The notes under the pieces are model-generated. The model made no database searches. It was not told where the DNA came from and saw only the letters and a program-made list of their open reading frames with translations. Shown here piece by piece: positions 52,917 through 64,000 of a DNA stretch of 64,000 bases. How positions within the stretch are numbered: position 1 is the stretch's first letter; each line of letters opens with the position of its first letter. The position numbers were made by a program, and so were the translations under genes. Source of the stretch: Jacaranda mimosifolia (taxonomy: Eukaryota; Streptophyta; Magnoliopsida; Lamiales; Bignoniaceae); assembly GCA_018894105.1 (NCBI GenBank), contig CM032127.1:2575001-2639000 (forward strand), given 5' to 3'.

Positions 52917-55900
52917 CTACCTGCAACCCTTCAGAAGATAAGAAGAGGGACTTGAGTAACTAATGCTGCTTGAAAATTTTCCAGTTTCCTTTCCAGGTGT
53001 TCCACATTCACTAAAATCGAGGGTGCGTATCTCTGTCTGCAGATGGATTATTCAAGTAAATTAGTAATACTTCAATTATGCAAAAAAGACACATTATGAT
53101 CACAGTTCATGTGACACTAAAGCAGTCAAGAATATGTATACATGTTGCAGAAACCCAAATTATTGGAAGTATTGAAGACGAAGAGCTGAGAGAAAAATGA
53201 GATTTAAAAATTGAGGGATTTTCATGACAATCATACCATGAAATTTGAAGTTGAAGGGGAATGATGTTCTGTCTCAGAGTTTGGACTGTTATTGTTGTTC
53301 TCCTTATCTGCTTCCTGGTTTACGGAGCATTTTCGTTTAAGTAATGTTTCTGGAGTTTCATCTCCCAAAACCTCCTGAGCATCTGCAAATGCACCAGCAG
53401 TCTGCTCTCCTAATTGCTTCATTAATCCAATGGCATCATAACTTCGGTCCCCTGGGCTCAAAAAGTAACCAATATCCTACAAAAGCATGTCCTATTTGTT
53501 AAGATCGAAAGGACAGAAAGAATGTGTTTAAAGCGAATTACTAGATTGCTAGGATTTCTGAGACCTCAATTGTTATATCTGTATCGACTCGGGGGCCTGG
53601 CACAAAACTGTTAATGAACCAAGGTGATTTCCATGCTGAAGGAGATTCTATACTCCTCTTAAATGGTGTCTCTACAAATCTGTAAACAGAAAGTCAAAGG
53701 AAATAGGAACAAACGTAACAGAAACTAGAGGAGTCAAGAATTCAGCGTATCAGTAAAACAAAAACCTTCAAAGCTAGGATATGAAGCTGTGTTTATCTTA
53801 CATGCTATTGTTTTCAAAAGCTTTCCCTTTGGTAGCAGGACTCGATGATTGCATAGATGTAGTTATGACTAAATTGGTGCCCTCCTTCGTACTCAGTCGA
53901 GGAGAACAAAGAATAGAAAGGCATGAAGTCTCAGCCGAAGATAAAATAGCTCCATGTTTTGATACAGCATCTATTCTTCTAGAATACTGATTTCCAAGAG
54001 CTTTGGCACTCAGACCAATTGATCTATCACTCTTAATTCCAAAGCGGTCCGGAGAAAAGAATAGCAGGTCATTCATGTCATGTTCAACAAGGATTCCAGA
54101 AAACTCTTTTGCCTGTAATAAAGGAACAGTAGCAGAAGATCAGACCATAGAAAGATCACAATCTGGAAAGCTGATTCGGTTAGTTCAACTTTCACTTAAA
54201 CTGGAAAGCAATATGATCATTAAAATAAAAACAATTAAAAGACATTAACTCATGATGAAACGTGATATCTACACTAACACACCTAGACTAATAGATTTTC
54301 ACAGAGGAAACTGAATAACTAACACATATTAGGAGCAAGATTGATAAAAAGCTAGCTTTTAGCTTTTTCTAGGTTGTTTCATTGAACAACCCAACTTTGG
54401 TGCTTATTTGCACCATTTCCCTTTAAGCAAACCAAGTAGAGAAGGAATGAGAGAGTACTCACTGTATCCATTGCATCTTTACCCATAGCATTAGTTTGGA
54501 CTTCTGCCACTGCAGTCTGTTCTGTTATCTTGTCTGAACACTCACTCACATTATCATTTTGTGAGACTCCGCTTTCTGAAATGAGAATACTATCATTGCC
54601 CTCATATTTTGCCTGTTCACTAGCAGAGAACAAGTTTTCTTTTTCTCCACTAGGTGCTTCAGAATTTCCTTTACTGTTTGGAGATAATGATAGCATTGTT
54701 CCTTCCTGGTCTATACATGCATTAAACATAACCTCTAACCTGGAAAAATCATTTTTCAGGTTGGAAAATGACTCTGGCTTAGAAATACCTTCAAGCTTCT
54801 TTTCACCTCTCTTTTCTGACAAAGGAGACACCAAATCACGGTGTCTTTTCTTCAGTATTGATGGTGTGCCAGTAAAACTTTTGGCAGCACTTTTAAGAAC
54901 AGCCACAGGGCTATCATCTCTAGATGGTGAATCCCACAGTTTGAATGGAGTCATGGAAGATATCATCAGTTGGCGGATGCCGAGTGGACTGTACTCTTGA
55001 TGCATATCACTGCTGGATTGCATAAGATCACAACTGAAAAATGGTATGTCCAAGCTTGGAAAACGAGGAGGCTCATAGAATAAAGCTCCTGAGTCCTTCT
55101 GTTCATCTGATGCAACAGGATCTTTGTCCTTGGAAGAACAGCATTGAGAATCATTCAGTGGTTCCAAGATAAAATCATTAGCCGCAACTCGTTTTGGTGA
55201 TGTCTTTACCTCATCAGATTCCCTGGCGGTGTAGTTGTTCTGACAAGGGGAGCAATCGGATTCCTTGGCGTCGATAAAGCCATCATGTGTACTTGGTGAA
55301 GTAGACCCCTGCTCAGCACTCACATGTGAAGAATAGTGATACTGATCTGGATTTATACCGAATATGAGTGGACCATCTGGGGGAAGTTGACTAGGTATAG
55401 GGAGAGGTTGAGTAAATGAAGTTCCCGGCATATCAGACAGCACATAAGGCATCTGGTAATTTGAACCGTTATTAAGTAATGAATCTGCAGGTTCATCAAT
55501 TTCGGTAATAATGTTTTCAGAGGGACATCCATCATGACCATCCTCAGGTTGTACCTTCTTGCAATCTGCATTGGCCATGTGATTAGGGGTATCAGAACCC
55601 ACAACCATGTTCACCATAGAAATAGAAGCACCTAATTCCATGCAAGTCTCTGTCGGAAAGGGTAGTATTTCATTGGTATCCCTGCCGGTTAAACATGGCA
55701 CGAATAGTGCAGCAGCTTCTTGCCCAAGATCCAGTAAAGACATGTCAGGTAGCTCATTTGGGTTCAGTTGCCAATCATTCCCTGCAAAGGCCCCCCAATC
55801 TAGAGGGAAATCATGTTCAAGAAACTTGTCACCTAGTTCACAAGGTACTTCTGGTACTGTATATGTGACTTCTTGAAATGCAGGACGATAATCTTCAGAA

Positions 55901-58900
55901 CAGGGGATTGGACTTGATTCTTCAGTTGCTCTGCAGTCTCCTATGGGATGTTCAGTTCTGTTGATTATGTTGTTTGTAGACTGAGACATATTTGCAATAT
56001 TTGAACCTTGACTGCATTCAGAAGCTTCCTCTACTTCTGCCCCATCTCTATCGTCTTCACTGCTTTGTTGTGCCTTAGAGGAAGAAGATGCTGCTGAGTG
56101 ATTTGGATGGCTAACGAGGGGTGGACCTTGTAACTGTGAAAGTAGCCCTGACGCCAAATACATATCCAATTTCTTCTTGACAGAAGAATTCCAATGATTT
56201 TTTATCGAGTTGTCGGTTCTGACAGCACACATATGCCGTGGAAATCAAAAAAAGTCAAAACCAGAAGAAGTAACATTGTATATACATGATAGACATGTGA
56301 AAGCACGTATATTCTGTGTATAGTTGAATTATTGCTTCATGTACCTTCCAGGCAAGAACTTTGTCAACTCTGCCCATTTGTTTCCATAAATTTGATGGGC
56401 ACGGATCAAAGCCAATTCCTCATCTTGTGTCCAAGCTTCTTTGTTTATGTTAGGATTAAGATGATTGTGCCACCTGCAAAATAAATAATAGCAATGCATA
56501 TGAAATTGTCCATGTCATGACAACTGATGAAGTTACACCTTCAAGAACACTTAATGAACAATCTGCCTACAATGTCCAATGTGAAATTTATAATTAGAAA
56601 AAAGCACATTAATCTTATAATTTTCAATGCTCATAAAACTTTGAAAAATCTAAGCTTTTTGAAATGGCGGAAAGGCATATATGGACATCCAGGTGAGAAC
56701 CACAGAAATCAAGAGTGTAACCTTACCTTTCCCGACATTGCTTTCCGATACGTCCAGGAAGATGCTGTGCAATGGTAGACCACTTTTTTGGCCCATATTT
56801 ATTCACCAATTCAATTATTATTTCATCCTCCTATTTATTTAAAAAAGAGTGATCACATTGTAAATTTGTAATTAGTGGAGACACATCCATAAGAAAGAAA
56901 TAAAGAAAAGTTTCCAAACCTCTTTCGACCATGGACCTTTTACAAGATCTGGATTAAGAACCTTCTGCCACCTGTGTAAGCACTGTACATCTGTTCGATC
57001 CTTGAAACACTCCGCTGCATATAGCATTACATAACACAGACACAGTAAGCCAATCAAAGAGTTAGAATTTGAGCTATTGATTGTCATTACGGATGCAAGC
57101 GGATTACCAATTCACAAGTCTAGATTATTATAATTAAAATGTTATTAGTAATAATACATAACTCAATAAAGGCCATAGCTTATGACCCAACAAATGCAGA
57201 AAGTGAGAAAAAGGAACAAAGAGAGAGCTTGTCACTGCTTAGGGTGCTTGACCCAGTTTATTTGGCTCTATCCCATATTTTTTCTCTTGCCAATTCCCAG
57301 TGAAATATAAACCAAATAAAAGTAAATCACAGAATGAAAATTTTAAATATAATTAGGAGAATTCACAGTAAAATTCCTTGTGCATAACCCCAATGTGTTC
57401 CTTCACTTGACCAGACTTATATGAAATAGTCGAAGAAACTAGACAGTATACAAGAACTATTTCTAGTTACACAAGTATTGAGTAAGAAAACGCTTCCAAT
57501 CCTATTCCTACCTATTTTTTTCCAGTTTTTCCCTTTGAAGCGTTGAACAGCCATGCGCAATATCTCATCCTGTCAGCAAATAGAAAAAAAATTATTTAAA
57601 ATCAGAAATTAAAATTCATTGCCCACATATCTGCTATAATTTAATCTTGGGGAGAAAAGCTAAATGAAAAGTAAAACTGAAAACTAGCGCACACACTTTC
57701 AATACTATAGATACTGTATTGCAGTTATAAAAATGGAAAGCAAAGAGAAAATAAACCTGAATTTTTTACCAAAAGAGCAATACTCAATCAGACTCCAAAC
57801 TTAGGGTATTTATAGGATTGCTTCACATTCAGATTTATCAGCTCCAAACAAACTATTTCATACTTAAACTCAAGTTTTTTATGTAAAAGTTTTAAAACTT
57901 AAACATCCTTAACTTTCAAGGAATTGTATTCAACTCTTCCATCAACAGTGGCAGATTTTGTCAATCTGTGAAACCTATTTTTGTAATCTGAACTCCAAAG
58001 AGTGTTTGGACCTCCAAAACTATGATAAAAAATGCAGTCCACCACACCTCCTTAGATCACAAATATGGTATTATCATCTTCTTTAACATTGCTCTTCAAA
58101 TTTTAATGAAACAAAATATACTGGCCAAATAAAACAATAGTTGGCAATGCAGTTTCCAGAAATCTATACCATCAAAATTAAGAAACAGTAATATGAATAA
58201 AAACGTTCTGATCCAAAATTCCAGAAACCGATCATTAACGAGAAGATAAGTAGATATATAATATGTGCATGTGATTATGTGAATACAGAAGGTGCGCTAC
58301 CACAAATAATATGTTTCTTTTAATTCATTACCCGTACACATGCTGGTACATCTAAATGTGCAGGTTCGAGAAACAAATGGATTCACATAGATGGACATCT
58401 GGTATTCCCGCAGAAAGAATATAATTAGAAAAAATCAAGTTGCGGATACAGACAGATAAAGTTGCAGTTGCAGAAAAGATTCCGATTAACCTCTTCTGCA
58501 GTCCATTGGCCTTTTGTGGAACGCCTTGTGGGGCCACTTGTCCTCCTGCAGAAAAAGTATGAAATGTGGTGTATTTTAGAGTCACAACTAAATGTCATCT
58601 ATTGTAGTATGTCGACTGCGATATTTTGATTAGATAAAGGAAAAGAGAGCAGTCAATATCCAATCTAACAAAAGTCTAATGCATCAAAATATTTGAAGCT
58701 AAAGCCTACATGATCAAAGCTTCTCTAAAAATGTAACTAGTGAATAAGCACTACCTCAGTTAACATACACTGAAAGAAGCCACAAACATGAGTATATTGC
58801 AACAAGAAAAGAACACACCACTTTTACCTCCTCAGTGGAATCATCAACATGTCACATAGTAAAGCAAAAAACAGGTAAAAAAGATAAAAAGAGGTAATTA

Positions 58901-59019
58901 CTCGATGTGAAGAATCAACATTATACGTGATTAAAAAGTTACCCATGTAAAGGTCGAGCTCTTTGTAGACCATCTCTAGCACCATCTAGAATCGTGCTTC
59001 TAGTCCTATCACTTTCCAT
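52917..59019 (-). CDS. MYB3R: R1R2R3-MYB transcription factor (MYB3R, cell-cycle regulator)
   Basis: Plant three-repeat MYBs bind MSA elements (core AACGG) and control G2/M genes with the DREAM-like complex. Minus-strand exons: 59019-58943, 58545-58491, 57569-57512, 57014-56920, 56830-56727, 56473-56345, 56218-54463, 54112-53802, 53679-53565, 53476-53237 and 53036-52917. They total 3060 bases, 1019 residues. R1 is at about residues 38-86 (GQWTAEEDEILRMAVQRF, WKKIAECFKDRTDVQCLHRW). R2 is at about 90-138 (KGPWSKEEDEIIIELV, WSTIAQHLPGRIGKQCRERW). R3 is at about 142-190 ([37 protein letters not shown]). The large exon 7 codes a Ser/Asp-rich regulatory region with the conserved SPLGIRQLMISSMTPFKLWD and TPSILKKRHRDLVSPLSEKR. 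The C-terminus has FKRSIESPSAWKSPWFIN and GYFLSPGDRSYDAIGLMKQL, found in the long MYB3R1/MYB3R4 class. Whether it is an activator or a repressor cannot be decided here. Confidence 0.94.
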
Positions 59020-61340
59020 GTTTACTTGAAAAAAATGCAAGTCTGAGTATGCCAATTCCCACTCGTTGGCAATTTTCTGCAGAATGTCTTCTCCAAATCA
59101 TTCTAATCCACCCTATAAAGAGGCAGGAGCTGTCCCAATCCAGGATGAAATCAAAAGCTGAGAATGTAGAATGAGACAAATGAAAGTCAGGATATATTCA
59201 AGTATAATGCAGATATGCAAGAAAATGTAAAGATTAATAAGCACTCAGAAAGCATCCACTTTCTTCCTCACCTAATTCAGCATTTTACCAAAAAATCAAA
59301 ATGGCTAAGTTTTAAATATCTAAGAAAACGGTCAGGGTATTGAGATTTTCTGCAATAATTATCTGCTGAACATATTCAATAGCAAAAGATACTTTGCTTC
59401 GGTGATAGAGCTACATCTAAATAGCTTAAATATTTTTGCCGCCTATTTGAATTTAAATTTTAAAACAACCTAATGACAAGATTTCGTAAATATAGAATTA
59501 CAAGGTGAAATGAACAACTCAAATTTCAAATACTACCAGCCGGATTCTATATTAATGGACCAAAATTTTCTTGAAAACCCAATAACTATCAAAATTCAAA
59601 CAAAAAGTTAAAAATTCAATACCAAAGTTTGCTATCACATGCCTTATCTGAAGGACGGTGTACGGTTAAAGTAACGTGAAAACCAAATATCAGAAAATTG
59701 CTACATTTGTTAAACCAACAAAAATGGAAAGATTTATAATATTTTAACATGGTGTAGTATATTCTAACTTTGATTGCTTTACGTGAGAAAAGGGGACCAC
59801 CTTCTAAGCCCTGGTATTCCTGAATGACCTCTTTCGCAATCAATTTTACTATAGCACCCACTTGTCTAACTAATTATCCGCCATTTTTAATTGTGATTTT
59901 GTCTGCTTCATATGTCGAAAGGTAGAAGATCAAAATCAAGGTTGATGAAAAATGGTCAATCAAGTTGATACAAGGCTTGGGTTCATTTCTTTTTCAAGGT
60001 TCTGTAAATAAGTAGATAAATTATCTACTCAATTAGGGACTAAAGTTGGTGTCAAAATCATTATTCTTTCTCTTCCTTTAGTAGAATCTATAGTCCCAAA
60101 TGCTCACACAAACCCAAAACTAATAGGAGGTGGCCGACAAGAAGAATGAAATCCTGAAAGAGCCCAACAAGACTTACTTTCAAGTTTCAAGTAATGAAGA
60201 ATGGGAAGGATTGAAATCCTGGGGCAGGAACCAATACTAAGACCGACTAAAACAAAACTATGGCTAAAAGAAATTACTAACTTGCTAATTCAGTAAAATG
60301 AATATAACTAGTATGGATGGCCTAATACTAAACAAACGAGTATATCCCCTAGATGGAAGAAGATTCTCTCTGAAAAATAGTTTGTACCGTCTGTTAGAGT
60401 TCAAAAATTTCCCAAAAGGTGAAGCATATTTGATCCAATATGTTATTGTATCCCTTTGTATCATTATACATATTTCTCTTTTCTAGCCAACAATTACTAG
60501 CACAACTAATGCGATCCCTAATACAAGTGTCAAACTGGGACAAGCAACCATAATTCCACAGGAATCCAACATGAAAAAAGAATTGATAGCTTGTTTTTCT
60601 ATTGTTTCAATCAATTTTTGTTTGGTAAGGGTGTCAAAGCCACTTTTTTTTCTTTGGTTGGTGGAGGGGAAGGGGGATCTCCAGAACACACACAAATTTG
60701 ACTCAAAAAGAGTCAAGAATTTCTTATTACTTAGGAAAAAACTCATAAAAGGTGACTTAAATTTTGAAAATCATGATTATGAAACCATCCAAAACATAAG
60801 CAACTGATTGATCTCAAGCGACAAAGACTAACTGAAGCTGAATAAAAGTAAAACAATAATGTTATAGCCCCAAAAAAAGGATCAAACATTATAAATTTTA
60901 CCCAAAATAAATGCATCTCTAAATCCAAATTAAAATTTTCCTCCTATTTAGGGTCAATCATGAAATCTATGCATCTCCTAACACAAACCCAGCTATAAAA
61001 TTCAACAAAAAATTTAAAAAATAAAATTATAATTTTCAATGAGATACTTCATTGGAAAAGTACACAAGTCCGGATACGAATTCAGAAACTTACCAGACTC
61101 AGCTTGACGAATTTCAATTCAATGAAAGATATATTCATATTCCAACCAATCGCTTCACTGCTCATCTGCAGATCCTACAGCAATTCGTCTAGTATTAGCG
61201 TATTAATTCGCATCGATCAAAAAGAAGAAAAGATCTGCAGCTGCAGGTTGAAATTTCAAGCAAAAAAAAGGAAGTATACAGAATGGATACGAGTGTATTT
61301 TGAGCAATAATTAGTGGGTGAACTGTGTGTTTATCTGGAG
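59020..61340 (-). other. 5' UTR of MYB3R with a ~1.9 kb leader intron
   Basis: A donor G/GTAAG lies at 61094/61093 (exon end ...GAGTCTG) and an acceptor TTTATAG near 59113, just upstream of the ATG at 59019. The first, non-coding exon thus runs from about 61095 to about 61320. The intron is AT-rich with no credible gene in it. Short open frames within it (about 60298-60928) lack recognisable domains. Confidence 0.55.
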
Positions 61341-61470
61341 AGAGTAAAAATAGAAAACGGTCCAAGATTTCAAAATAAAAGAGGGCGGAGTATCAAGTTT
61401 CAAAACCCAACACTAAAGGACGAACAGGTTTTTTGGTTTCAACGTCTCAGATAGTGCCACGTGTCAGTAT
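61341..61470 (-). promoter_or_regulatory. MYB3R promoter: AACGG core and G-box
   Basis: AAAACGGTCCAAG (core AACGG at 61356-61360) resembles the MSA element bound by MYB3R proteins themselves, and GCCACGTGTCAG holds a G-box CACGTG at 61458-61463. The AACGG core is short and occurs by chance, so self-regulation is only a suggestion. Confidence 0.4.
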
Positions 61471-62970
61471 CCGCTTGATATGCTTGTTTTGTCTTTCAAG
61501 TTTAACGCCAACTATATAATTTTCATCAGATACGCATTTAGAAGAAATAAATTTCTACCTGAAAAGAGGAGAAATAATAATTAATGAATATATACAATTA
61601 TGTGTCTCAATAATATAAATATATATTATATAGAATCCTTTTTATTATTTAAAATAACGGGTGATTTAATTTGAAATTTTTTTCACTCCAACTTGTAGTA
61701 TAATTTCTTTTATTATCTTTTTTTTTTCCTAAAAATTTTTTTTTTGAGAATTGATCGTAATTATATTTATCTACATTATTTCTGAATAAGTAGGAATGAT
61801 TTATGAATTATTTGAAATATTTGGAAAATATTAAATTATCTTGAATATGTTACCATTATTTGTCTTAATTAAGTATCCATCTTTTGGATATTTATAACAA
61901 TTTTAAATAATAAATAAAATAAATTTTATTACAAACTATTAATGATATCAAGCATTGAAAAAATGCAAGATTAGTATGGTAATATATGATATGTAATTTT
62001 AATTATACAATTATTAAAACAATAAATGCTCGATTACGTTAATTTATATTAAAAAGGTAGAAAGCTTCTTTTAAAAAAAATATTGAGATTCTCTTTTTTA
62101 AAAATAGTCATATTGAGTACATTGAATTATCAAATTTTGGATAAATTAAATCACTAATCTATAAAAAATTTGGTCTTTCTCACACCGAATGAATCAATAG
62201 AATAATTATTTCAATCCTGACCTTAACAATTTAAATTAAAATGAAAGATTTTAAAATTTATTACTCGATCATATTGAATGAAAAAATAGAAGATCAATAT
62301 TTGTTGGTTTTTAATAAAAAATAATCACATTATAATAAAGATTATAGAATAAATAGCTTAATTAAACTTGAAAAGGAAAAATTAGAATATTCCCGTTATA
62401 CGAAATCAATTTTAAAAGTCTTGGCTATATATATACACACATTTCATTTTTCTAATTTTAATGAAAAAAATAGAAAAACACTTTTTTATAATTAAAGGAT
62501 TTGGGACAATATATTTTTTTCCTTAATTAATGAAAACTTTGTGGATTATATGGTGCTTTGTACGCAAGTAAACATGAATCACACATTTTATCTTTAGAAA
62601 AATAAAATTGTTGATGAACAAATATTAAAAATTAACATTTATAGTATTGAAATATCGATTAATACAAAAAATAATATAATTTAGTTGACAATGAAAATAA
62701 TTATCTAACAAGAACCAAAAAAATTAAAAATATAAGTTTCCTGTTGAGTAAAATTTATAACGAATGCACTACTGCACACTAGAAAAACGAGTGAAATATG
62801 CCAGTGTCATATTCGTTAAATAAAATATAACTGTCTTTAATTTAATTTCATAGTAGCAATTTAATAAATGTTAACTTGGCTGTGCTTCATTGATATCATG
62901 AATTTTATTATTGTTCCATAAACTCATACACAAAAAGAGTAAAATTGATGGATTTATTTTTTAATTTTGA
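61471..62970. other. AT-rich intergenic spacer
   Basis: About 1.5 kb of very AT-rich DNA without a supported gene, RNA or bounded repeat. Confidence 0.5.
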
Positions 62971-62973
62971 TAA

Positions 62974-62974
<1 letters not shown>

Positions 62975-63061
<87 letters not shown>
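62975..63061. repeat. (TTA)n trinucleotide microsatellite
   Basis: An uninterrupted TTA/ATT run of about 87 bases (29 units). The poly-Asn open frame across it is an artefact. Confidence 0.95.
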
Positions 63062-63063
<2 letters not shown>

Positions 63064-63064
63064 A

Positions 63065-63560
63065 AAGCATATCTCAAGTAGGAATGCAAACAAGCCGAAC
63101 CGAACCGAGCTGAGTTATTATTATTTGTTTGATATAAAAACTTATTTCAAGTAGAAATGCAAACAAATCGAACCGAGTTGAGCTGAGCTTAGCTTTGACC
63201 ATTTTTTCAAATTTGAACTCAAGCTTGACAAACTAAGAAAATTGAGACTCAAGCTCGGCTCGGCCAACTCGATTTGTTAGGTTCGAACTCATAAATAAAT
63301 TATGAGCCCGAGTTCAGATTTGGACTCGAGCTCGAAAGTTAAATTATTTTATGAAAAATTTTAAAATTAATATATTTTATTATATTTTTTATCTATAAAT
63401 TTTAAATATATATATATATATATATAAACTTGTGAGCTAACTCGCACAATTACGAACAAGAATTATTTGAATTAAGTTCAAATTCAAACACTTTTTGAGC
63501 CAAGAATTATTTGAATTAAGTTCAAATTCAAACACTTTTTGAGCCAGCTATCAAGAAAGT
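63065..63560. mobile_element. CTCGAG-rich MITE, copy 5, with duplicated ends
   Basis: The left terminus appears twice: GTAGGAATGCAAACAAGCC at about 63079 and GTAGAAATGCAAACAAATC at about 63152, each preceded by a CTCAAGTA or TTCAAGTA context. The right part also contains a ~51-bp tandem duplication (AAGAATTATTTGAATTAAGT ... CACTTTTTGAGCCA at about 63449-63500 and 63501-63546). The arms and core match the other copies. A (TA)n run lies at about 63405-63425. Confidence 0.65.
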
Positions 63561-64000
63561 TTTGAATTCCTAATCTCCAGGAAGTTTTGAACAATTCTTC
63601 CAAAAATTTAAAATTGTTTCCCCCAAAAAGTTCCACAATTGATGCCATAATTATACGTGGTTGGTACAAATCACGTGGCTTTTTTTTTTTAATTATTATT
63701 TTTCCTTTTCTCATTTAAAAATGTTAGATTTATTGTCATATTTTTTTTCAATAATATCATAAAAAATGTAAAAAAAAATATTTCTCAATTATTTTCTTTT
63801 TAAAGATGTAATGAACCTCACTAGTCAAAAACTAAGATATCCATATAATTGTCAATGAAGTAAATAAAAATAAAAATAAAATATTATTTATAAATTCCTT
63901 TGGTTTTATGTTTTCAGGTCTTATACAATTTATATCGTTTTTATTTTTTTGAGAGGAGTAAGGGAGCATAGATGCAAGTGGATGGGCTATGTTAGATTTT
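63561..64000. other. Window end, AT-rich spacer
   Basis: No supported gene. A short minus-strand frame at 63484-63714 overlaps the MITE and is not credible. Confidence 0.45.

Noticed and set aside
54379..54462. C-terminal extension of MYB3R exon 7 (VSTLSFLLYLV...)
   Set aside because: It follows a clean ACA/GTGAGT donor, and the family sequence continues in the exon at 54112.
60298..60928. Several 60-87-codon frames between the MYB3R ATG and its first exon
   Set aside because: No domains, mixed frames and strands, inside the inferred leader intron.
62908..63093. Poly-asparagine open frame
   Set aside because: Simple translation of the (TTA)n microsatellite.

Overview
The window looks like nuclear DNA from a flowering plant, most likely a eudicot. 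It has intron-rich genes with GT..AG introns, very AT-rich spacers, many small inverted-repeat transposons (MITEs), tRNA-derived SINEs, Mutator-like elements and a Ty3-gypsy-type solo LTR. I cannot name the species. No bacterial, phage or CRISPR signal was seen. Exon boundaries were traced by hand from splice sites, reading frame and remembered homologues, not from transcripts.

Eight protein-coding genes are supported. From left to right: PEX4, a peroxisomal ubiquitin-conjugating enzyme (minus, 1-1705, 3' end outside the window); a TOM1-like VHS/GAT ubiquitin-sorting protein (minus, 5919-13970); a plastid D-amino-acid transaminase / aminodeoxychorismate lyase-like fold-type IV PLP enzyme carrying a one-base frameshift (minus, 17637-20068); a four-pass membrane protein of unknown function (plus, 25913-28758); eIF3 subunit L (plus, 30136-35062); a zinc-dependent alcohol dehydrogenase-like enzyme with a tiny first exon (plus, 37002-39703); aspartate aminotransferase of the peroxisomal ASP3 type with a clear PTS2 signal (plus, 46814-52266); and a three-repeat MYB3R cell-cycle transcription factor (minus, CDS 52917-59019, with a 5' UTR exon near 61.1-61.3 kb). 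They are unrelated housekeeping genes, not an operon or an evident metabolic cluster. PEX4 and ASP3 both concern peroxisomes, but nothing here shows that this is more than chance.

The spacers carry most of the unusual structure. (a) A Mutator-like element at 20.5-21.7 kb has ~130-bp inverted ends and a 10-11-bp target duplication. It carries a broken GRF-zinc-finger / coiled-coil / membrane-anchor gene. (b) A ~2 kb element at 23.0-25.1 kb has inverted ends and a 9-bp target duplication, and is filled with an AT-rich 183-bp minisatellite and a GC-rich island. (c) A ~5.4 kb foldback-like element at ~40.5-45.9 kb has arms made of oppositely oriented tandem arrays (~88-bp unit) around a second, different tandem array (~115-bp unit), all rich in GTAC-containing motifs. 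It is split by an 815-bp solo LTR with a perfect 5-bp target duplication. (d) Several MITE families are present, one with five copies that begin or end near GGGATGCAAAC and are rich in CTCGAGCTCGGC. (e) Three tRNA-derived SINE copies lie in the window, two with convincing target duplications. A diverged copy of the PEX4 upstream region also lies 3 kb away, next to the 3' end of the TOM1-like gene.
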